Below are positions 59,926-64,000 of a DNA stretch of 64,000 bases, in pieces (the first letter of the stretch is position 1; every line of letters begins with the position of its first letter). Where the stretch lies: positions 62,001 to 126,000 of the forward strand of contig CAZHED010000005.1 in assembly GCA_964531095.1 (NCBI GenBank), read 5' to 3'. Both the position numbers and the translations under genes were made by a program. The notes beneath the pieces are model-generated. The model was given only the letters and a program-made list of their open reading frames with translations. It searched no databases and was not told where the DNA came from. The DNA is from Palsa-1150 sp964531095 (GTDB taxonomy: Bacteria; Myxococcota_A; Polyangia; Polyangiales; Polyangiaceae).

Positions 59926-61559
59926 GGCCCCTCCAAGAGCAGCGCGGGGACAATGCGCGCCGTCGCGGTGTCGGGATTGAGCGCGTCGAAGACCGTTGCC
60001 CCGACGGTCCCCTGGTTGTGAATCGCGATGAGCGACCGGCCGCCGTCGCCGCCGCCGGATGCGGGTGGCCGCGCCACGTCGTAGACCGCGTCGATCGCCT
60101 TGTCCGTCGTCAATGGCACGGGGTTCAGCGCGTCGGGACCGCCGAAATCGAGCTTCGCCAGGTCGGTCCCCCCCTGCGCGAACGCCCACATGCGCAAGCC
60201 GTCGGGCGCGATCGCCAGCGTGGCTTTGCCCATCGTCTGCAGCGGCGAGGCCGTGCGCTTGAGCAGGTCGAGCACGAGAAAGCCGTTCGCGTTGCTCGCG
60301 TCTGCCGTTTCCAGCACTTTGAGCTGGGCCTGCTTGGTCACTTCGTCGACGGTCTGCACCTGCTGGGTGATCGGGAGCACTTCGATGCTGTGGTAGGGCT
60401 GGCCGACGGTGTTCCCCAGAGCCCAGAGGGCGACCCCGGACGCCGAGCCGCTCCAGAGCATCGCCACGTCGGTTCCCGTTGCGCTCCCGACGACGTTGGT
60501 CACGAGCGAGAGCCTGGAATAGGGCGCCGGCAGCGCGACCTGCGTCGTGATGCTCGTGTCGGCGTCGACGAGCACGGCGCTCGTCAGGCTGGGGACGAGC
60601 GCTGCGACGCGCAGCACGTCCTGGTCGGCGCGCACGAACGCGATGTCCGTCGGCGTGCCTCCCACGTCGACCACGTTGATGATGGGCGTGAAGTCGTTCG
60701 TGTCGGACGCGCCGAGCGTGAACGTGAACACGTTCCGGTTGTTCATCGCTCGCAAGGCGATGCGCGGAGGGCCGGGCACGGCCTTCGCGTTGGTCGGATC
60801 GAAGCCGCTGTCGACGACGGCGCCCGCGGGCGTGACCTGCTGCGCGTTGGTGCCGCTCGTGAGCGACACCGTCACGTCCGACGAAGGATGGTCGAGCTCG
60901 AGGAGCGTCACGTCGATGTCGGTCTCGACGATCAGCAGCCGCCCGTTCCCCGTCACTTTGGGGAGATTCATCTCCGGCGTGAACGTGAGTCGTTGCGGTG
61001 TCCCGCCTTGGCTCCGGATCGTGTGCGATATCGGGTTCGTCATCGACGGTGGCTTCGTCAGATCGAAGATGACGATCTCGTTCGCGTTCTGAACGAACGA
61101 CGCCGGGGCGCCAGGCCCCGTGTACGCAACGGCCCAGTCGCCGAGCGGATCAATCGCCAGGTTCGGGAGCGCGACGGTCGTTGGGTACATCTTCGACTGG
61201 GCCGTGAAGCTCGACGCGTCGACGACGGTGAGCGAGGGGTACTGGTCCTTTGCGGTGCGCCGCGGTGTATCGCCGGCCGACAGCACGAAGAGTCGCGAGC
61301 CGTCGGGCGAGATCGCGGTCGCCTGGCCGATGACGTTGTGCCCGACCGGGATCGCGTGCGTCGACAGTTGCTGGTTGGCCAGCGCGGTGACGAGCACGAC
61401 GCGGTGATCCACGTCGTCGACGAGCGCAACGCCGTTGGCGAGGCCGAACGAGCCCCCTCCCGCGGCGACGCTCGTGTCCCAGTACGGCGACCGACTGCCG
61501 CACGCGCTGACCGCGCAGGCAACGGCTACGGCGGTGAGAACGGTTCGCGGATTCGTCAT
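59922..61559 (-). CDS. Beta-propeller-like lipoprotein, second gene of operon
   Basis: A 545-residue lipoprotein: signal MTNPRTVLTAVAVACAVSAC. The body shows repeated blades such as GQATAISPDGSRLFVLSAGD and LPNLAIDPLGDWAVAYTG, the YVTN-like pattern of secreted beta-propellers. Start overlaps the stop of the upstream propeller gene (ATGA), and its stop overlaps the barrel gene start. Role unknown; perhaps a surface-binding complex with the barrel. Confidence 0.78.
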   Translation of the reverse strand: MTNPRTVLTAVAVACAVSACGSRSPYWDTSVAAGGGSFGLANGVALVDDVDHRVVLVTALANQQLSTHAIPVGHNVIGQATAISPDGSRLFVLSAGDTPRRTAKDQYPSLTVVDASSFTAQSKMYPTTVALPNLAIDPLGDWAVAYTGPGAPASFVQNANEIVIFDLTKPPSMTNPISHTIRSQGGTPQRLTFTPEMNLPKVTGNGRLLIVETDIDVTLLELDHPSSDVTVSLTSGTNAQQVTPAGAVVDSGFDPTNAKAVPGPPRIALRAMNNRNVFTFTLGASDTNDFTPIINVVDVGGTPTDIAFVRADQDVLRVAALVPSLTSAVLVDADTSITTQVALPAPYSRLSLVTNVVGSATGTDVAMLWSGSASGVALWALGNTVGQPYHSIEVLPITQQVQTVDEVTKQAQLKVLETADASNANGFLVLDLLKRTASPLQTMGKATLAIAPDGLRMWAFAQGGTDLAKLDFGGPDALNPVPLTTDKAIDAVYDVARPPASGGGDGGRSLIAIHNQGTVGATVFDALNPDTATARIVPALLLEGP

Positions 61560-63403
61560 TGGTCGCTCCCTTGGACGACGCGCGCGCTCAGCTCGAAGCC
61601 GGTGATCGTGCGCGCCGCCCCCCCGGCAAGGTCGATGAACGTGATGCGGCCGTCCGCATAGTTTTGTGCGACGAAGCCGTTGCCCGCGGCCGCCGCGATC
61701 CCCACCGCCGTCGGCGGGCTCGGAAGCGTGTAGTCGCGCACTTCGAGGGAAGGCATCATGACGAGCTCGACCCCGAAGATCGACTTCTGGTCGCTCACCA
61801 TCACGAGCGCGCGGTCGCTCGTCGGAGCCAGGGCGACCGCGATCGGCGGCGCGGTGAGCGACACGATCTTCGCCGGCAGGTCCTGCGCGATCGGTACGAC
61901 GCTGAACGCCCCCATCACCGCCGAGCCGGGCGCCGGCGTGATGCTGTGCAAGACGATCGCGTTCTGCGCGTCGCTGGTCGGGAACACGGCGAACACTGGG
62001 GCGTGCAGAACGATGGTCCGCACGCTCAGGGTCGGCGCGAGCGTGAGGACGGTCAGCCGCTCGACGGGCGCGGCGGTCGTGAAGAGGAGCACGCTGGTCT
62101 GCTTGGTCGCCTGGTTCTGGGCCACGATGGCGCGCCCGATGATCTCGCCGGAAACCGTCGTCAGCGTCAGCGAGCTCGGATCGTTTGCGATTCCCGGCAG
62201 GGGCAGCCTCGCGACCGCCGCCATTCCACGGAGCACGGCGATGGCGAACGTTCCGTCGGGGGACACCGTCAGATCTGTGGGCGCCTCCGGCAGGGCGACG
62301 CGGGTCGGGGTTCCGTCCTTGAGCGAGATGACGCTGATCGCAGCCACGCCATTCTGACGCACGAGGGCGAACGATCCGTCGGGGGTGAACGATACGTCGG
62401 GCATCCCGCCGGTCGGGCCCTGCGGCGCGGGCAGCATGGCGGTGCCCGCGTCGCCGGCGGTCGGCGGGGCAGACGCCTCCTTCGCGATCGCGTCGGACAC
62501 GGGCGCATCGGTCATGGCCGCGTCGGTCGTGGACGCCTCTGGAGCCAACGCTTCGGGCGCGGAGGCTTCGGGTGCGGAGGCGTCGGCGATGGCGATGGGC
62601 GCCGAAAGCGCGAAGTTCTGCGTGACCGCGGGCTCCTGTCCGCCGAGCAGATCGATCACCGAGATTCCGTCTTGGGTGACCGCGAACGCGCGCGTCTCGT
62701 CCTGCGAGAAGACCACCTGGGAGGGCCGATACCCGACCGCGAGGATCGTAGGCGGCCGGGGGCTCGCGGTCGCGAGATCGAGCACGGCCAGGTCTTGGAA
62801 GCCCTGGGTCGGATCGACGTTCGCGATGCGCGTCGCGTCCGTCCAGGCGATCGCCCACCGTCCGCTCGCCGACATCGCCCACGTGTTCGCGTCGGCGGTC
62901 GACGGGAACGTCGTGGCCGAGGGCGCGCCGCCCGCCGTGTCGTTGCGAAGGAGGGTGGCGTTCTGCGACCGGACATTGATGACGATGGCCGCTTCGCTCT
63001 TCGACGTGGGATCGGGGTTGGGCACGCCCGCGAGATACGTGGGGCCGTCGCCCGCCTGCACCGTTTGCACGACGAACGACGTGGCGTCGACGTAGGCGAC
63101 GCGCCCGCTCGTCGGATTCGCGGTCCACACGATCTTTCCGGTAGCGACCGGCGACTGGTAGTCGGTTTCGGCTTTCACCTCGGGCGGCAAGGCGGGGATG
63201 CCGGCGGCGGTCTCCCCAGCGGACGCGTCGCTGTCAGCGTTCGAGCCCGTGCCGCCGCCGTTGCCGGCGGCACCCCCCCCGAAGCCGGTGCCGGCGGCTC
63301 CGCCATTGTCGCTGGCGCTGGTGGGGAAAGATCCCGAGCTGCACCCACCGGCAGCCAGCGCCAACACGACCGCCAGTCCGCCCACCCGGTTCAATGCGTT
63401 CAT
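61556..63403 (-). CDS. Beta-propeller-like lipoprotein, first gene of operon
   Basis: A 615-residue lipoprotein. ATG 63403 gives signal MNALNRVGGLAVVLALAAGGC; an upstream start at 63436 was rejected. A Gly/Ala/Ser linker (about 22-70) precedes propeller-like blades (GKIVWTANPTSGRVAYVDA, VSPDGTFAIAVLRG). A low-complexity insert with ASAPEA-type repeats (about 275-330) interrupts the propeller. Coupled to the second propeller gene by ATGA. Confidence 0.78.
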   Translation of the reverse strand: MNALNRVGGLAVVLALAAGGCSSGSFPTSASDNGGAAGTGFGGGAAGNGGGTGSNADSDASAGETAAGIPALPPEVKAETDYQSPVATGKIVWTANPTSGRVAYVDATSFVVQTVQAGDGPTYLAGVPNPDPTSKSEAAIVINVRSQNATLLRNDTAGGAPSATTFPSTADANTWAMSASGRWAIAWTDATRIANVDPTQGFQDLAVLDLATASPRPPTILAVGYRPSQVVFSQDETRAFAVTQDGISVIDLLGGQEPAVTQNFALSAPIAIADASAPEASAPEALAPEASTTDAAMTDAPVSDAIAKEASAPPTAGDAGTAMLPAPQGPTGGMPDVSFTPDGSFALVRQNGVAAISVISLKDGTPTRVALPEAPTDLTVSPDGTFAIAVLRGMAAVARLPLPGIANDPSSLTLTTVSGEIIGRAIVAQNQATKQTSVLLFTTAAPVERLTVLTLAPTLSVRTIVLHAPVFAVFPTSDAQNAIVLHSITPAPGSAVMGAFSVVPIAQDLPAKIVSLTAPPIAVALAPTSDRALVMVSDQKSIFGVELVMMPSLEVRDYTLPSPPTAVGIAAAAGNGFVAQNYADGRITFIDLAGGAARTITGFELSARVVQGSDQ

Positions 63404-63516
63404 GGCAATCCCCCGTCTACGCAAACGCTCGGCCAACGAGACTAGCGCGAAGAAATGGCCCGTGGTGGCTGAAAAACCGCGACATCGGTGTCGCGGGCTG
63501 GCTCACGCTGGCATCG

Positions 63517-64000
63517 CTACGCCCGCCCCAATCGGTAGGATCGCTCGTAGCCGGAATCCACGTTGCGAATGAGGACATCGACGATTCCGTTCTCGTCGAG
63601 GGAGTATTGCTCGAAGATCCGCGGCCCTTCGTCGAAGCGTCGTTCGACCGGGACGGAAGCGAGATCGTCCGCCCGGCTGAGGGTCGGGTCGAACGGGAAG
63701 TACACGTCTCCGAAGAGCGCCATATCGCCGCGGGGCCGCCCGCCTTCGTCGACCGCGCTGCACTCGAAGAACCGAAAGTGGCCCACGTTGTGCGCTGCGC
63801 GATAGAGGCGCGTGCTCATGAACGGACCGCCGGCGGCCGGCGGCAGCTCGGTCTCCGGCGCGAAGATGGGGTCGAAGGTGATCTCGCGACCGGCCGCGCC
63901 CTCGCGGAACACACCGAACGTGCGGGCGTACCGATCGACGACCTCCAACCCCGCGGCGCCATCGGCGGCGATCGAGAGGCCGATGGCCACGGCCGCCGAC
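63517..64000 (-). CDS. Hsp70-like protein, C-terminal part (gene truncated by window end)
   Basis: The frame is open to the window end, so the start lies beyond 64000; the GTG at 63990 is internal. About 161 residues are visible. The segments LEVVDRYARTFGVF, EITFDPIFAPETELP, YRAAHNVGHFRFFECS and GDVYFPFDPTLS recall the substrate-binding tail of the divergent Hsp70 proteins found in myxobacteria. The ATPase domain is outside the window, so the call is by resemblance only. It precedes the propeller operon by 113 bases. Confidence 0.55.
   Translation of the reverse strand, partial: SAAVAIGLSIAADGAAGLEVVDRYARTFGVFREGAAGREITFDPIFAPETELPPAAGGPFMSTRLYRAAHNVGHFRFFECSAVDEGGRPRGDMALFGDVYFPFDPTLSRADDLASVPVERRFDEGPRIFEQYSLDENGIVDVLIRNVDSGYERSYRLGRA

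Noticed and set aside
61559..63445. Long plus-strand frame opposite the propeller lipoproteins
   Set aside because: Arg-rich, low-complexity composition typical of GC-bias antisense frames; the minus strand has signal peptides and repeat blades.

Overview
The window is a GC-rich, densely coding bacterial chromosome segment. Several traits point to a Myxococcota/Polyangia-type deltaproteobacterium: many lipoproteins, a Hanks-type Ser/Thr kinase with a transmembrane anchor, a STAND-type regulator fragment, Kelch-like and beta-propeller secreted proteins, outer-membrane barrels, secreted multihaem cytochromes, an ECF41-type sigma factor and a SWIM-SNF2 ATPase. This taxonomic placement is inferred from gene content; no rRNA or tRNA gene was seen. 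Codon starts are often GTG, and stop/start overlaps (ATGA, GTGA) mark many operons.

Layout. 1-8 kb: the tail of a STAND regulator, an LRR lipoprotein, a receiver domain coupled to dihydroorotate dehydrogenase (pyrD), then a divergent alanine dehydrogenase / HAD hydrolase / isocitrate-isopropylmalate-type dehydrogenase run. 8-13 kb: a PHP-type metallohydrolase lipoprotein, a calpain-like cysteine protease coupled to a lipoprotein, and another lipoprotein. 13-18 kb: potassium handling (KimA-like permease, RCK potassium channel) with an SDR epimerase and transaldolase. 18-24 kb: an NtrY-like histidine kinase coupled to a TlpA-like thioredoxin, then a TonB-dependent receptor with its own TonB C-terminal domain at the N-terminus, coupled to a lipoprotein. 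24-33 kb: ECF41 sigma factor with an FAD oxidoreductase, a formylglycine-generating-enzyme-like/cytochrome fusion lipoprotein, a Kelch-like lipoprotein divergent from a Ser/Thr kinase, and a glutaryl-CoA dehydrogenase.

33-45 kb: a 44-bp tandem repeat array ahead of a SWIM-SNF2 ATPase, an amt-glnK ammonium operon, two GT-C-like membrane proteins with a small lipoprotein, and a ClC channel with CBS domains. 44.8-46.4 kb: a Phd/PIN toxin-antitoxin pair, a gene-poor stretch, and an RRM protein paired with a tiny Lys/Arg-rich protein. 46.7-53 kb: a FadL porin behind a large lipase-like lipoprotein (a VolA/FadL-like pair), a PruA-like aldehyde dehydrogenase and a 54-residue membrane peptide. 53-59 kb: secreted haem proteins (monohaem Gly-rich, two-site, octahaem), an ElaA-type acetyltransferase and small secreted proteins. 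59-64 kb: a coupled operon of two propeller-like lipoproteins and an outer-membrane barrel, and the end of an Hsp70-like gene.

The most distinctive observations are the calpain-like protease with a coupled lipoprotein, the CX12CH haem-type motif in the FGE-like fusion, the TonB-domain/TonB-receptor fusion, and the 44-bp array. No CRISPR array, rRNA, tRNA or intact insertion sequence was found. Every functional call is from reading motifs by eye, without database searches.
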